A DNA stretch of 64,000 nt from Blastomyces gilchristii SLH14081 (lineage: Eukaryota > Ascomycota > Eurotiomycetes > Onygenales > Ajellomycetaceae), in the NCBI RefSeq assembly GCF_000003855.2, contig NW_003101679.1:3303558-3367557 (forward strand), written 5' to 3'. Below, piece after piece: positions 12,552-25,135 of this stretch; the first letter of the stretch is position 1, and every line of letters starts with the position of its first letter. The notes beneath the pieces were generated by a model that was not told the origin of the DNA, did no database searches, and was given only the letters and a program-made list of their open reading frames with translations. The position numbers were made by a program, and so were the translations under genes.

Positions 12552-12553
12552 TA

Positions 12554-12740
12554 TTGTGGCGGACATATTGCTTGCGAAAACAGAATTTTCCCAGCACCCC
12601 CTGAAAATTAGTAGCAAAACACCACAAAGAAATCAAAATATCCATGTTTCTCTAGAATCATTCAATTATCATCCAATACGCGTCTTTTTCAATCAAATAT
12701 CATCCAAATACGCGTCTTTCTTACCTTTATCGTCAAATCC
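12554..12740. repeat. Long terminal inverted repeat of Tc1/mariner copy A
   Basis: About 185 bp matching both TIRs of copy B (14235-14410 continued at 29122-29135, and 31965-32147). It carries two imperfect direct repeats of ATCATCCAAATACGCGTC type at about 12669-12716. This copy is the least mutated and gives the best view of the original TIR. Confidence 0.75.
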
Positions 12741-12768
12741 ACATATATCAATCAACTCTTTTTTCAAT

Positions 12769-12975
12769 ATGCCTCGCAACGCCCGCTGTCCTGCTGCTTC
12801 ACAAGCCTGTACAAAGACTCCTACTCTGCACCTCAGTCTCCCCACACTACCTGTTCCAGAAGTTCCAGTGGATAATGGAGAGGATCTGGTCAATGATGAG
12901 ATGAAAGAGCAGGTGGATGAGAAGGATATAGAGACTCAGCTTGAGAATTCTATATCTGTGAATTCCTATCTCTGA
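12769..12975 (+). pseudogene. Transposon ORF2, N-terminal fragment (copy A)
   Basis: ATG at 12769 directly inside the TIR, then an unmutated 68-codon run starting MPRNARCPAASQACTKTPTL with an acidic stretch (NGEDLVNDEMKEQVDEKDIE). It ends at a TGA that is Trp-like in origin, after which YRLYEQVIINEIKN continues, shared with copy B. Function unknown. It is transcribed towards the transposase, which lies on the other strand. Confidence 0.6.
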
Positions 12976-13289
12976 ACCATCTCATACAGATTGTATGAAC
13001 AGGTGATTATCAATGAGATAAAGAACAAGAGAGATGATAAAATGATTAATGAGTAGAAAGAAGAAGAAGAATCAGAAGAATGAATCTACAACTTCTACAA
13101 TCAATTCTTTTATATAGATCTCTCAAATGTCAGTGATTATATTCCCTTCTTCAGCTCTGGCAGCTTCAACTTCATTCAATATAGCATTCCCAAGTGAGAT
13201 AATCAATGTGATGATGATGAAATATATGATGGAAGGAATAGAAGAACTGAATTCACAATCTCATTATCATCCACATCCAGATCTGCTGT

Positions 13290-13715
13290 TGAAATCTTCC
13301 ATCAAATCCGCCGTTGAAATCTTCCATCAAATTCACTGTTCAATCTTCCATCGAATCCACTGTTGAAATCTTTCATCGAATCCGCCGTTGAAATCTTCCA
13401 TCAAATCCACCGTTCAATCTTCCATTGAATTCACTGTTGAAATGTTCCATCGAATCCGCCGTTGAAATCTTCCATCAAATGCACCGTTCAATCTTCCATT
13501 GAATTCACTGTTGAAATCTTCCATCGAATCCGCCGTTGAAATCTTCCATCGATCGAATCCACCGTTCAATCTTCCATCGAATCCACTATTGAAATCTTCC
13601 ATCGAATCGACTGTTGAAATCTTCCATCGAATCCACCGTTGAATCTTCCATCGAATCCACTGTTTCAATGAAATCTTCCATCGAACCCGCCGTTGAAATC
13701 TTTCATTGAATCCAT
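13290..13715. repeat. Minisatellite of 24-25 bp units inside transposon copy A
   Basis: About 17 imperfect units of the form AATCTTCCATCGAATCCACC plus GTTG(A), differing mainly at C/T and A/G positions and by one inserted A. Copy B holds a short related array at about 30570-30650 (units like GAATTCAATGAAGAATTCAA on the plus strand), so the array expanded in copy A or shrank in B. On the minus strand it would encode repeats of the type EDFNSGFDGRLNGGFD. Confidence 0.85.
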
Positions 13716-13979
13716 CTCCAATTGAAAGCAGTTCAATACCTCAATTTGATGAATACTTCAATTGATTGACAAGGGAACAGTTGCTTGATATGAATATTGA
13801 CAAGAGTATATTTCAAATTATAAGAGATGGGTTAAAAAGTTCATTATGACAGATCAAATTGCAGAAATTCAAATCATCTCTATCAACTGCTCATAGTGAT
13901 GAGAGTAGATCTCATACTGCTTCCATCTCTAAATCTGTATTATAATTGAATGAATTGCAATCTGAATCTTTCTAGTTAT

Positions 13980-14232
13980 TACAATACTATTCTATATGAG
14001 CAGATCTGAAATATTCTTTTATATCTTTTTCTCTCATAAAGTGCTTAACTGCATGATGTAAGAAAGCTTCAAAATCTCTATATCTTCTAATTCATTTCTT
14101 CAACGCGTGAAAAGACTTCTCTATAGAATTATAGTCAGGTGAATATAATAATAAGAATAATAGTTCAACATCTGTATCTCTGCAAAGATTCTTCAATTCT
14201 TGAGATCAATGAGTATTACAATTACTCATCAC
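13980..14232 (-). pseudogene. Tc1/mariner transposase, C-terminal fragment (copy A)
   Basis: Reverse-strand match to the end of the copy B transposase (29880-30160), covering the DDE_3-type block with the (S)SDYNSIE motif and the following KKWIRR region. The rest of the gene continues beyond copy B at 32150-32456. It carries stop codons and is not functional. Confidence 0.7.
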
Positions 14233-14410
14233 TAAGTAGTGATATTATGATGAATATATTACTTATGAAAACAGAATTTTCTCAGCTCTCTCTGAAAATT
14301 AGTAGTAAAACATTATTAAAAAATCAAAATATCTGCATTTCTCTAGAATCATTCAATATTATTCAATACATGTCTTTTTTAATTAAATATTATTTAAATA
14401 TGTATCTTTC

Positions 14411-17400
14411 TATAAGAGGTCTACGCTGAATAGATCAGTATTATTATTATTATTATTCTTCAATTATAGATGTATGCAGTCAGAGACTATGACATCTATC
14501 TGAGAACTTTTAGTTCTCAGGGTTTTTTCTATATCTGTAAAGTTAACTATTATACATTCATCAATTTCAGATATGCAAAATCAGAAAATTCCAGCTTAGA
14601 ATATAAAAACTGTTTATAAATTACAGTGTTTTAACATCTTCTGATACTTTGAAATCATTTGACAATATCATGATAAAGGAAAAGAGAACACAGTCTTAAA
14701 GATAGACACATTAGATAGATAGATAGAAAGAAATTGAAAGAAAAAGATAAAGTAAAGAGAGACTGTAACAAAATAAATTATTAAAAGATAGTATATAGCT
14801 GTTTTAACAGACTATATCTGACTGATTTCCTTCTTTTCATATTCAGATAATTCTGAATTTAGTCATTTTCTTGCAGCTGCTTGAGTTTCTGATAGAAAGT
14901 CTATTAAGTATTTAATTCCTGTCTCAGTTGAGAATAAGAATCTCATATTTAATTAATTTAGATTATACTTCTCTTTCAATCTGACTCTGAGACTATTATA
15001 TAATGTACAGTGTATTACAATATACTCAGAATTCTCATTTACATTGTAGAATGAGTATTCTATTGAGTTAAATCTATCATCAAATCTTTGTATATAGGAT
15101 TTGAAATAGTCATATTCTAGTTTCAGCTGTATTATAGATGAGAATATTTTCTTTTTACATTTAATTAAACAAGATTTTCACTTGAGTTTTGTTTCAAATC
15201 TTGAATAATATATACTCTTCTTTTGTTTCTGTCAGCTTTCATTTCACTTGTCTAAATAAGATTCTTTTATTTTTCTCTTTATAAAAGATCAGAATATAAT
15301 TTTTTGAATAGATCTGCTTAATTCTGTATTCTTTTTTACAGCTGAATCAGTCAATTCATTATCATGAATATTCATATAAGCAGAAACTTAGTGTAGATAA
15401 ATTATCAGCTTTGATATTCTTCTCTTTTGAATTTTTAAAACAGAGTTTAAGATCAGTTCATGATTCATTTGATTATTACAAATCTGACTATTTCTAAGTC
15501 TTTTTAAAGCAGCTTAACTATCAGAGAATATTCATGTCTCTTTCAAACTATTTTCTCTTTTATAAGATTTTATTTCAATGAGTTTGAAAGCTTTCACTAT
15601 TATAAATAGTTCAGTATCAAAGACTTCAGATTCACAGTCTAGATTTTAGAAATCTAAGATAAAATTAATATTATCTTCAGTATAAGCAATGTCTGCATCT
15701 AATCTATTTAAATTCTTATTTTTTAAGTCATCTGAATAAATCAGAATAGAGTCTTTTATATTGATTGTAGAAATTCTCTTTAAATACTATTCATATTCTT
15801 TCTCTTTTCATAGTTCACTTATTTATAAGTCTATAAGAGATTCAAGCTTTTCTCTTCAAAGAGATAACTTCTCATGATTAACTTTTTTCAATATTTAAAG
15901 AAGATACTTGATTTTTAATCAGAGAGCATAGTCTGTACAGTTGAGAAGACATTTTCTTTAAAGAATTATTTTCATTTCAATCAAGAAATCTATTTCAATT
16001 CAGTTCATTTTCAGAGTTAATTAATGAAAATGAAGAAGAGACTCTTTCTCTGATTATATAATTTGAGCTCATCTTTATAACTCTGAGAGTATAGTTCATA
16101 CAGATCTTTTCAAATCTAATAGCAGAAGAAGGAATTGAAGCTTCAATTTTCATTGCTTTAATAGAAGATGATTTGAATGCTCTCAGAATTCTTCTCAAGA
16201 CTCTGTTTTACAGACTTTGAAAGAGTTCAGTGAAATTCTCTTGATTATTTCACTAAACTTCAACTTTATAATCAGCTATTGATGTAATACAGGCTATATA
16301 TAACTATCTCATAGCCTGGAAGAATAGACCTCTCTCTGTATTTAATAGTCTGATTATATTATTGAATAGTCTTTCTGTCTTGACAGTTCTTTGTTGAATA
16401 TGATATTTAAAATTCAACTTGAAGTTTAATCATACTTCTAATTATTTAACATCTACACTGAGTTTAATCTCTCTATTTAAAAGAGTTAGAGATAGTTCTT
16501 TCTCATTGAATCTAGAAAAGAAATGAATTAACTCAGTTTTATTTATATTAAATTGAATTTAATTGATATCTGCTCTAACAAAGATTTCCTTTGCAGCTTC
16601 TTCAATCACTTTCAAATTCTCTTTAATAGTTTTTAAGCTGTAGACTAGATCAATATCATCTACATAACTTGAAGATTGCACTATTCTCATATTTCTATTT
16701 TTGAATAGATATACAGTGTATATTGCAAATAAAATGAGTGAGATTGAAGATTCTTACAGTACTTCTATTTTTATCTCAGTCTTATCTTATTTCATTTCAT
16801 CAAAGAAAAGTTGTATAACTCTTTTAGATATAAAACAGTTAACTTATTTTATTAGAGAAAGTGACAGTTTTAACATCTTCAATGTCTGAATTAACTTTGA
16901 CTTTGAAACATGATCAAATGCTTCTTTTATATCAATAAAAACTGCAGTTGAGACCAGATCTTCATACTTTGCTATTTAAATATCATGAACAACTGAGAGA
17001 ATAGTGTCAATTGCAGAACACTGTTTTCTATCTCTCATTTATTCACTGAATAAAAGAGAATTACTGATAGAGCTTATAAAAGATAGTTGAGTAGCTATTA
17101 TCTTTTCTAAAACCTTTTCTAGACAGTTCAATAGAGATATTACTCTATATAACTTAGGAATTGAAGTTTTTCTATTAGATTTTGTAAGAATCACTTCAGT
17201 GGCTTCTCTCCAGCATTCAGAATAATATTCATTTTTCAAGAGATTGAAAAAGAGCTCAAAATATTCATTCTTTAAGTAGAAGTATGTATTTTGAATAATC
17301 AAGTGATTAATTGAATCAGGCTCTGCAGCAGTCTTAACTGAACTTGAGAAGATAGCTGACTCTAATTCATCTTGAGTAAGATCAGGTCATTCCCAGTCAT

Positions 17401-18019
17401 TTTCATCAATATAGTTGAGAAGTGATATATTCTCTTTCTCTGAATCTGAATCTGATGAGTTTTGAAAGAGAGTTCTCATGAAAGCTTGACATTTTGCCTC
17501 AAAAGAGTTTGCTGTATATGATTCATTCTGAAACTCATATTCTAAGGTTGAAAGTTTTGCTACACTTCTTGTTTTAGTATAGTTAAAAGCTTTAAAAACT
17601 TCTTTTTCTTGTGCTTCTTCAAGAAATTTATTTCAGCAGTCTGTTTTAGCTTTTTTAATATCTGAAAAATATTCATTTCTGACAGCTTTGAACTCTTTAT
17701 CAGAAATTATATCATTCTTCCAATCTCTTCTAGCATTAAATAGATCAGTATAATATATGTAAGTCTTATATATCAAAGTGAAAAATGTTAAAGAAGAAAA
17801 AGAAAGAGAAAGTGTAAGAATCAGTGATTGAAGTGAATATTTATACATATACACAGTGTGTATGCAGTGAAGCTTCAGAGTGAAAGAATAGAAATTCTGT
17901 GAGTTTTTCATCTGAGAATCAGCAATCAAGAATGACTGAGAATCAGAGCTTTCAGTGAAATCTATAAAGTGTAAAGAAGTAGTCTATATAATGATTGAGT
18001 GTAGTTCATCACATTAGTT
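14411..18019 (-). repeat. Left LTR of A2, interrupted by LINE copy 2
   Basis: Outer part TATAAGAGGTCTACGCTG at 14411 matches the LTR end (reverse of CCTCTTACA). After the LINE it resumes at 17751 and ends with a mutated form of GGGCGCAGCCCGCCA near 18005-18019. The inner edge is strongly mutated, the outer edge less so. Confidence 0.8.
14441..17738 (-). mobile_element. LINE copy 2, 5'-truncated, minus strand, inside the A2 LTR
   Basis: The (TAA)n tail reads as TTATTATT at 14441 on the plus strand. The body matches copy 1 from about 2590 to its end. Flanking duplication AATAGATCAGTA at 14429-14440 and 17739-17750, both part of the LTR. Reverse transcriptase, RNase H and the 3' hairpin (14500-14520) are recognisable, with many stops. 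Truncation at the 5' end is typical of target-primed reverse transcription. Confidence 0.88.
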
Positions 18020-18029
18020 CTTCTCTTCT

Positions 18030-19682
18030 CTAATTATATGTAGTTCTCATCAGTTAAGAGCTGCAGTCTCAGATAACATAGAACTCAGAGTTCAGATTAA
18101 ATAATTATAGTTAACTCATTTTACAAGATATTATCAGTCATGACTGTGAGATCTCTTATCAAGAATATCTTCAATCTCTCATTCAAGTTCATTATCTTCT
18201 TCTATAATCTCTGACAGCTGTCAGTCAGAAATCAGTTGAGAAGAGAACAGATCAGTGATAGCATAGTAAAGTAAGCTTATATAAAAGATATTATAAATTT
18301 CTGATGATATGTTAAGACAGTAGTAATAACTACCTAGAACTTCTATCACTTTATACTTAATATAGTGATAATTCAGTGTATAAGATGAATATATAATCTG
18401 TATATTCTTGAGATTTAATTATATCAAGTCTTCTATCTTATATTACTCAGTAGAATCTCAGTGAATATTAATTCAGTTCTCTTAATCTTGTTTTGTAATT
18501 ATTATAAAGATCTCTGCTCAGTTATAAGTATCTCAGAGCTTTACTACTATACTATCAGTAATTTGAATTGAACTGTGAGAGTTCAGTGTGAAATGTATGA
18601 TTTCTAGAAGATTTAATACTTTCATATAATAACTGTGTATAAGAAAGAATAGACTTATATCTGTTAAAACAGCATCTCAGCTATTAATAGCAATCTCTGT
18701 ATGTAGAAGAAGATTATATCAATTATCTTATAAGTAATTATAGAACTTATAAAGATAATTTTTTACAGTCTGAATTATCTGTTCTAATATATTATCAGTC
18801 TCAAAGTGATAGACAGTTAATAAATAGTATATAATCTTGAGAACTTGACAGATTCTTATTCAGAGAGTGCTTATAAATTGATAGCTTTAATCTGATACTA
18901 TAGATCTCAGTAATTCATATATCTGATAGAATAAGCTCTATAAAAAAGCTTCAGTAACTTGTTCAGTATTCATCTTATTACAAGATTTCAATATTATATC
19001 TTTACTTAATCAGTTCACAATGACTAGAATACTCTTACAATTCTTACTCTTAAAGAGATTAATAGTGAAGTTAATTACTATATCTTATCAGATTCTATCA
19101 GAGATATTAAGTAATTTTAATAGATCTTTTCTACAGTTCTTTCAGAAGATAATAAAAGAATAATAGTTATAGTTTCAAATGAAATATCTAATACTGTTTA
19201 ATATCTCAGATCAGTGAAACTCTTGAGAGATTATTCAGAATAATTATTTATAATCTGAGTAATCAGTTATATATAAATTATGCATCTCTTACATTATTCA
19301 AGTATGTAAGAGTTCAGAGTGAGAGACTCAATATTATTCATAAAATTACAGAGTATCATTATTATCAATTAAGTATTTTAAGATATCAGTTCTTATATAT
19401 AGTTCTGAGAAGAATCAGAGTACTTCTTAATATACTACTTTAGTGAGTTCTTGAAGAAGTTCATCAGTTTGAGCTGTTATATGTCATAATTTATTTAGTA
19501 TAGATTCAGAAGAAGTTAAGATATCAGTATCAGTATCAGTGTTAATATCAGTATCAGTGTTAATGACAGTTCAGAGAGAGAGTGTTCTAATGAGAGAAGT
19601 ATATATAGTATCATGAGTTATTTTATCTTGATCAAGTAATATCTTCAGATCTAGAAGTCAGTGTTCTCAGTTCATTTAATAG
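18030..19682 (-). pseudogene. A2 integrase and chromodomain, decayed
   Basis: Reverse-strand match to A1 23500-25110, with the chromodomain at about 18180-18060. Continuous with the 25453-28480 segment once A1 is removed. Stops throughout. Confidence 0.72.
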
Positions 19683-19687
19683 GTATC

Positions 19688-19999
19688 TGTGGCGGGCTGC
19701 GCCCGATCAATTATATCGACTATTCCGTACACTCCATAGATTCCTACCGCCTCACTCCCGATCGCTGATCCTCAGCTGCCATGAACGTGTATGTTCCGAT
19801 CACCGATCCTCGGCCGCTACAAACACGCGTATATTGTTCCGCCCTGAAGCTCCACTGTGTACACCATCACATACATGTATAAATATCCACTTCAATCACT
19901 GATTCTTGCACTTTCTCTTTCTTTCCATCTCTAATGTTTTTCTCTTTGTTATATAAGACCTATATATTATACCAATCTATTCAGTGTAGGCCTCTTACA
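19688..19999 (+). repeat. 5' LTR of A1
   Basis: 312 bp, TGTGGCGGG to CCTCTTACA. Almost unmutated, with many CpG and GG pairs, unlike the element body that follows. ATGTATAAATATC at about 19875-19887 is a good TATA-box candidate for the element promoter. Confidence 0.92.
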
Positions 20000-20329
20000 C
20001 TAGAAAAACATTCATCATCTTCTTATTAGAAATGATTATTCACATATTATCTTCTCATTAGAAATGATTATTCATTGAGAGATATCTGAATGCATAACAA
20101 TGTGTAAGAAATAGAGAAACAGTCAAACAGTTAAGTGAACACTGACTTCTCAGATAGAAGCTTACTCATCAGTCACTCTGACTCTGTAACAAGATCTTAT
20201 AAAGAGAGTAAAATCTTACAAGAGAATGTCAGTGAAAGACCTGAGAGTTCTGACACTCAGATATATAAGATATTCATATAATTACACTTCTTCAGATCTC
20301 ATAGATATCACACATTCAACAAACAATAT

Positions 20330-21480
20330 AATCATGTTTAATGATAATATGAGAGAATCTCTGAATACAAGTATAGACACAGTATCATAGTTACTCTGAG
20401 CAATGTTAGAACTATAATAACAATAAATAGCTGATATACATGCAACTCAACAACATCAATATGAAGAGATTTAATAATTATTATAACAAGAAACTCATGC
20501 AATTTCAACATCTACAGAATTGAATATAAAAGTATTAAAACAATGTTTAGATACTTCTGCATATTTCAATACTTCTGATCTCACTCTCTACTCATCATGG
20601 AGAATGAAAATGCTTGTGAAACTGAGTGTAGATGAAGATGCTATCAGTTCACTAATTAATCAAGATTAATATATCAATGAATAATTGAAGAATTGTGTGA
20701 AACAGAAGTTTCATTCATGAATGAAAGCATGTGAATCAGTGTTATGAATATCTGACAATATTATCAAATATCTTGATATTCTGTTCTGAGACACTGTCAT
20801 ACAACAGAAAGTATTAGATTGACTACAGAGTATCTGACAGAGAAACACTTCTCTTACAACATTTATTTCTGACTTCAACATCAAGATTCTAGAAGCAGGT
20901 GATCAATCTTGAGAGAATTGAATAAAGATTAGCATGCTTAAGAAGACATTGACTTTCAAACTCTTACAGGTTCTTGAGAGTGTAGATGAAGATCAGACTT
21001 ATGAAGACTTCTGCACACAGCTTCAGACATTGAATGACTGTCTTATCAAGCTCAAGAGTATACAGAATAGTGACAGAAGATGTTACATTTCAGTCACTCA
21101 CACATCTGCACTGAAGAATAACAATAATGATGCAGACACTATAGACTGAGTAGACATGAATGTCTATATATAAGCAAGAGTCTTCACTGTCTGAACAGGC
21201 TTCTGAGTCTCTGAGATTACTTCTGAAGAAGTTGCTGATTAACATCAATTTAAAGTGTGTATTAACTGTAACTGATCAGAACACATTGCTTTCAACTGCT
21301 GATCAACCTATGTATCTTCATACTTGAGAGAAAGATCAGTGTCTTCTCATTTAAAGAATGAATCAGTGTCTGTTCACATCAACCATGTTACATTAGAGAA
21401 AGATTTGAAAGATAACTATGAGAATGTCTCAGTGAAACAGAGAAAAGATTAGCTTCTGTTTAAATTTATAAACAGAAGCT
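20330..21480 (+). pseudogene. A1 gag, decayed
   Basis: Gag-like region with a run such as SSWRMKMLVKLSVDEDA near 20600 (TGG/TGA read as Trp). A CCHC zinc knuckle C-x2-C-x4-H-x4-C lies at about 21259-21300 (CINC...HIAFNC). In retrotransposons this forms the particle and binds RNA. Stops are frequent. Confidence 0.65.
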
Positions 21481-21514
21481 TGAAGAGGTCAGATGACAAT
21501 AATTTAAAGAGACA

Positions 21515-24500
21515 ATGACAATGAATACAATTCTTATAACTACTGTGATTAATAATATGTATAATATGAAAGCTATGATAGACAGCAGTCTATGTCACTA
21601 TACAATGATAAAATCTTCAGTTATAAGATATTATAACCTTCAGTGTATCTCTTTATTAAAATCTCAACTTCTCACAGAATTTGATGATCTGAAAGATGTT
21701 TGTATCTGTTATATGATGAAACTAAACATAGATGTAAGAGAACATCAATGTGAAGATGTTTATATATATGAAGTTGATAATCTCAATTATAATCTTATAT
21801 TAGAACTTGCCTGGCTATCTGAATAAGATATCTTGTTAAATACTTAAAACAGAAGCTTGATATTCTTTAATGATAATAGAATTTATGAAGATAATATTCA
21901 TAAGACTATGAATCTTACACAGATCTCTGTCAACACTTATGAAATACTCTGAAAAAGAAGTCATTATCAAAATCACTGACAGAGTCACTGACAAGTTCAC
22001 TGATAGCAGAATTATATGTCAATCTATTTCACTAGTCTGACTGATATTAAAAAGGCTCTAGAAAAGTTATTCTATATTACAATAACAGATTCTTGTATAA
22101 AACTTTCTCAATAATATCATGAATATCTAGATGTCTTCTGATAAGATAATATTATAAACATACTTCTCTTATAAGATTCTGAAATGAATCACAGTATCAA
22201 GTTAGAGAAAAAGAATGATAAGAACTCTGAATCATCATAAGACTCTCTTTATAACATGTTCTGAGATGAACTTCTTCTTCTTTAAAAGACACTCAATGAT
22301 CTGTTGAATAAAGAATTCATATATATTAGCAACTCTTTCACTGCAGCTTCTATTCTCTTTACAAAGAAATCAGATGAAGAACTTCAGTTCTGTGTGAATT
22401 ATCAAGAATTGAACAGATTAACAAAGAAAGACTGTTATTCTTTATCTCTTATCAATGAAACTCTAGCTTGCATTGAACAAGCTCAATGATTTACAAAGTT
22501 AGATATCATTACTGTGTTTCATAAGATCTGTATTACTGAAGAAGATGAGTGACTTACAGCATTCTGAACACAATATAGTCTCTTTAAATGAGTAGTCACA
22601 CTCTTTGAACTGATTAATGCTCTCAGTACATTTCAGAAGTATATTAACTGAGTACTCTAAGACTTTCTTAATGAATTTGCATCTGCTTATCTAGATGATA
22701 TTCTCATCTTCATTGATAAATTCAGAAAGAAACATCAAGAGCATGTGCAAAGAGTATTATAATAACTACAAGAAGCAGAACTATCAATTGATATTGATAA
22801 GTGTGATTTTGAAGTTAAGAGTACTAAATACTTAGATTTCATCATAGAAGCTGATAAGAGAATCTGAATGAATTCTGAGAAGATCTCTGCTATTCTTGAA
22901 TGAGAGATCTCATGCACTGTGAAAGATGTACAAAGCTTCATCAGATTTACTAACTTCTATTAGTGATTTATACAAAACTTCTCAGATATTATGAGATCAC
23001 TTACAGAACTTACTATGAAAGACTTAGTATTTCAATAATCAGCAGACACTGAAGCTGTATTTATACAGATAAAGAAGATATTCATTAATACTTCTCTACT
23101 GATAACATTTAATTCTGATTATAAGACAGTTATTGAAGCTGATTTCTCTGACTATATAATAGAAGAAGCAATATTGTAATATGATGATGAAGATGTTCTA
23201 TAATCATGTGTCTTCATGTTTAAGAAACTGAGTCCTGCTGAATGTAATTATGAGATCTATGATAAGAAACTTCTCATAATTATACACTGTTTAGAAGAAT
23301 GAGACTCTGAACTCTGAAGTATCTCTGAATTTAAGATAGTCATAGATTATAAGAATCTCAAATACTTCACAACTATCTGTAAACTCACTGAATAATAGAT
23401 GTAATGATCTGAGTTCTTAAGCTGCTTTCATTTTATAATACACTACTGTTCTGACAGTCAGAACTCAATAACAAATGCTCTCTTATAATGAGAGTAAGAC
23501 ATAGTATCTAATATAACAGATACTTACTGAATGAACTGAGAGCACTGACTCTTGAATCTGAAGATACTAGTTGATCAAGATAAAATAGCTCACAGCACTA
23601 TACATGCTTCTCTGATTAGAACTGTCACTGATATCTCAACTTCTCTTAAATCTACATTAGATGAGCTATGATATACAGTAGCTTAAATTAATGAACTTCT
23701 TCAAGCATTCACTGAAGCAGTATAATAAGAAGCATCTCAATTTCTTTCAGAATTACATGTAAGAATCAACATCTCAGAATATTCAATCAATGATAATAAT
23801 ACTCTATAATTCTGTGAATGACACTGAGTCTCTCACTCTGAACTCTTACACATCTGAATAATACAAGAGATACATGATTTGTATATAACTAATTATTCAG
23901 ACTGTGAATAACTGTATAAAATAATCTTCTGAGAGTTCTATTAATCTGAGATATTAAACAGTATTAGATGCTTTATCTGAAACTGCAACTACTGTTCTTT
24001 CATTATCTTATAAAAGAACTGTAGAAAAGATCTACTGAACTCACTTAATATTTCTAATAGAATCTGATGAGATGTAGTGATTGACTTTGCTATTAATCTA
24101 TCTGAGAGTAAGAGTTGTAGAAACATTCTGATCATTATTAACTGACTAAGTAAAGATGTAATATTGAAATCTTGTGATAAGATGAATACTGAATAAGTCA
24201 CTGAAGCCTTCTTATGAAGTTCATTCTATTGAATACATGAGTTACTGAGATCAATAGTATTGAATCAGAGATGCTAATTTATAAGCACTCTCTGAACAAG
24301 AATCTATCAAGTTCTCAAGATTATATACTATCTGTCAACTGTCTATCATTCTGAGACTGATAATGCATCAGAATGAACAATTCAGACTGTGAAGAATTAT
24401 CTTCATAAGTTCTGTAATCACTTATAAGATGATTGATATGATCTTCTTCTACATGCAGAGATTGCTATCAATGATCAAGATGCTGTCTCAACAGATATAA

Positions 24501-25110
24501 GCCTGTTCTTTCTTATAGACAGTTATTATATGAAAGTATTGAATCTTCTAGAGATCACACAGTTCACACTGAACTCTCACAGTCTAATTCAGATCACTGA
24601 TAATATAGTAACAAAGCTCTGAGACATCTGTGACTGAGCAGAAGCCTTCATGACAGCTGTAAAACAAGACTAAGAGAATCAAATTAATGTTCACTGAGAT
24701 CTCACTGAGCAGTATAAGATAGAAGACTTAGTGTGATTAAATCTTAAGAATATACAGATCACACATTCATCTTGTATACTAAACTACTGCTATACTAAGT
24801 ATAAAGTGATAGAAGTTCTAGATAGTCATAACTACTGTCTTAACATATTATCAGAGATTCATGATGTCTTTTATACAAGCTTGCTTTGCTGCACTGTCAC
24901 TGATTCATTCTCTTCTCAACTAACTTTCAACTGACAGCTGCCAGGAATCATAGAAGAAGATAATGAGCTTGAGTGAGAGATTGAAGATATTCTCAATGAG
25001 AGATTATGCAGCTGTGATTGACAATATCTTGTGAAATGAGTCAGCTATGATCAACTGACCTGAACTCTGAGTTCTGTGTTATCTGAAATGATGATTCTTG
25101 ACTGATGAGA
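21515..25110 (+). pseudogene. A1 pol (protease, reverse transcriptase, RNase H, integrase, chromodomain), decayed
   Basis: Protease at 21515-21826 with MIDSSLCHYTMIKSSV (former DSG) and NLILELAWLS at its end. Reverse transcriptase 22300-22930 with VNYQELNRLTKKDCYSLSLI and an intact catalytic box AYLDDILIFIDK (22686-22721). RNase H about 23100-23340. Integrase about 23830-24570. A chromodomain at about 24960-25075 (EWEIEDILNERL, then YLVKWVSYDQ). The chromodomain suggests heterochromatin-targeted integration, which fits the nesting here. Not functional because of stops. Confidence 0.82.
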
Positions 25111-25135
25111 ACTGCTTCTGAAAGAGAGAAGCTAA

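Larger units (their letters stand above)
12554..14232 (-). mobile_element. Tc1/mariner-like copy A, first segment (interrupted by copy B)
   Basis: Begins after TA (12552-12553) with TIR tip TTGTGGCGGACATATTGC. It runs through ORF2 (plus strand, 12769 onward), a minisatellite, and the C-terminal part of the transposase on the minus strand to about 14232. Copy B then interrupts it, and it resumes at 32150. Compared with copy B, roughly 750 bp of ORF2 is missing at about 12990-13020. The first 400 bp, nearest the host gene, is hardly mutated; the rest is strongly AT-shifted. Confidence 0.8.

Noticed and set aside
13414..13668. Minus-strand 84-codon frame
   Set aside because: Product of the minisatellite; the frame shifts between unit types of 24 and 25 bp.
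13290..13715. CRISPR-like appearance of the regular repeats
   Set aside because: Units are contiguous without unique spacers, the genome is eukaryotic, and the array belongs to a transposon.
14441..17738. Several 60-100 codon frames on either strand of LINE copy 2
   Set aside because: Fragments or antisense shadows of decayed ORF2; not independent genes.
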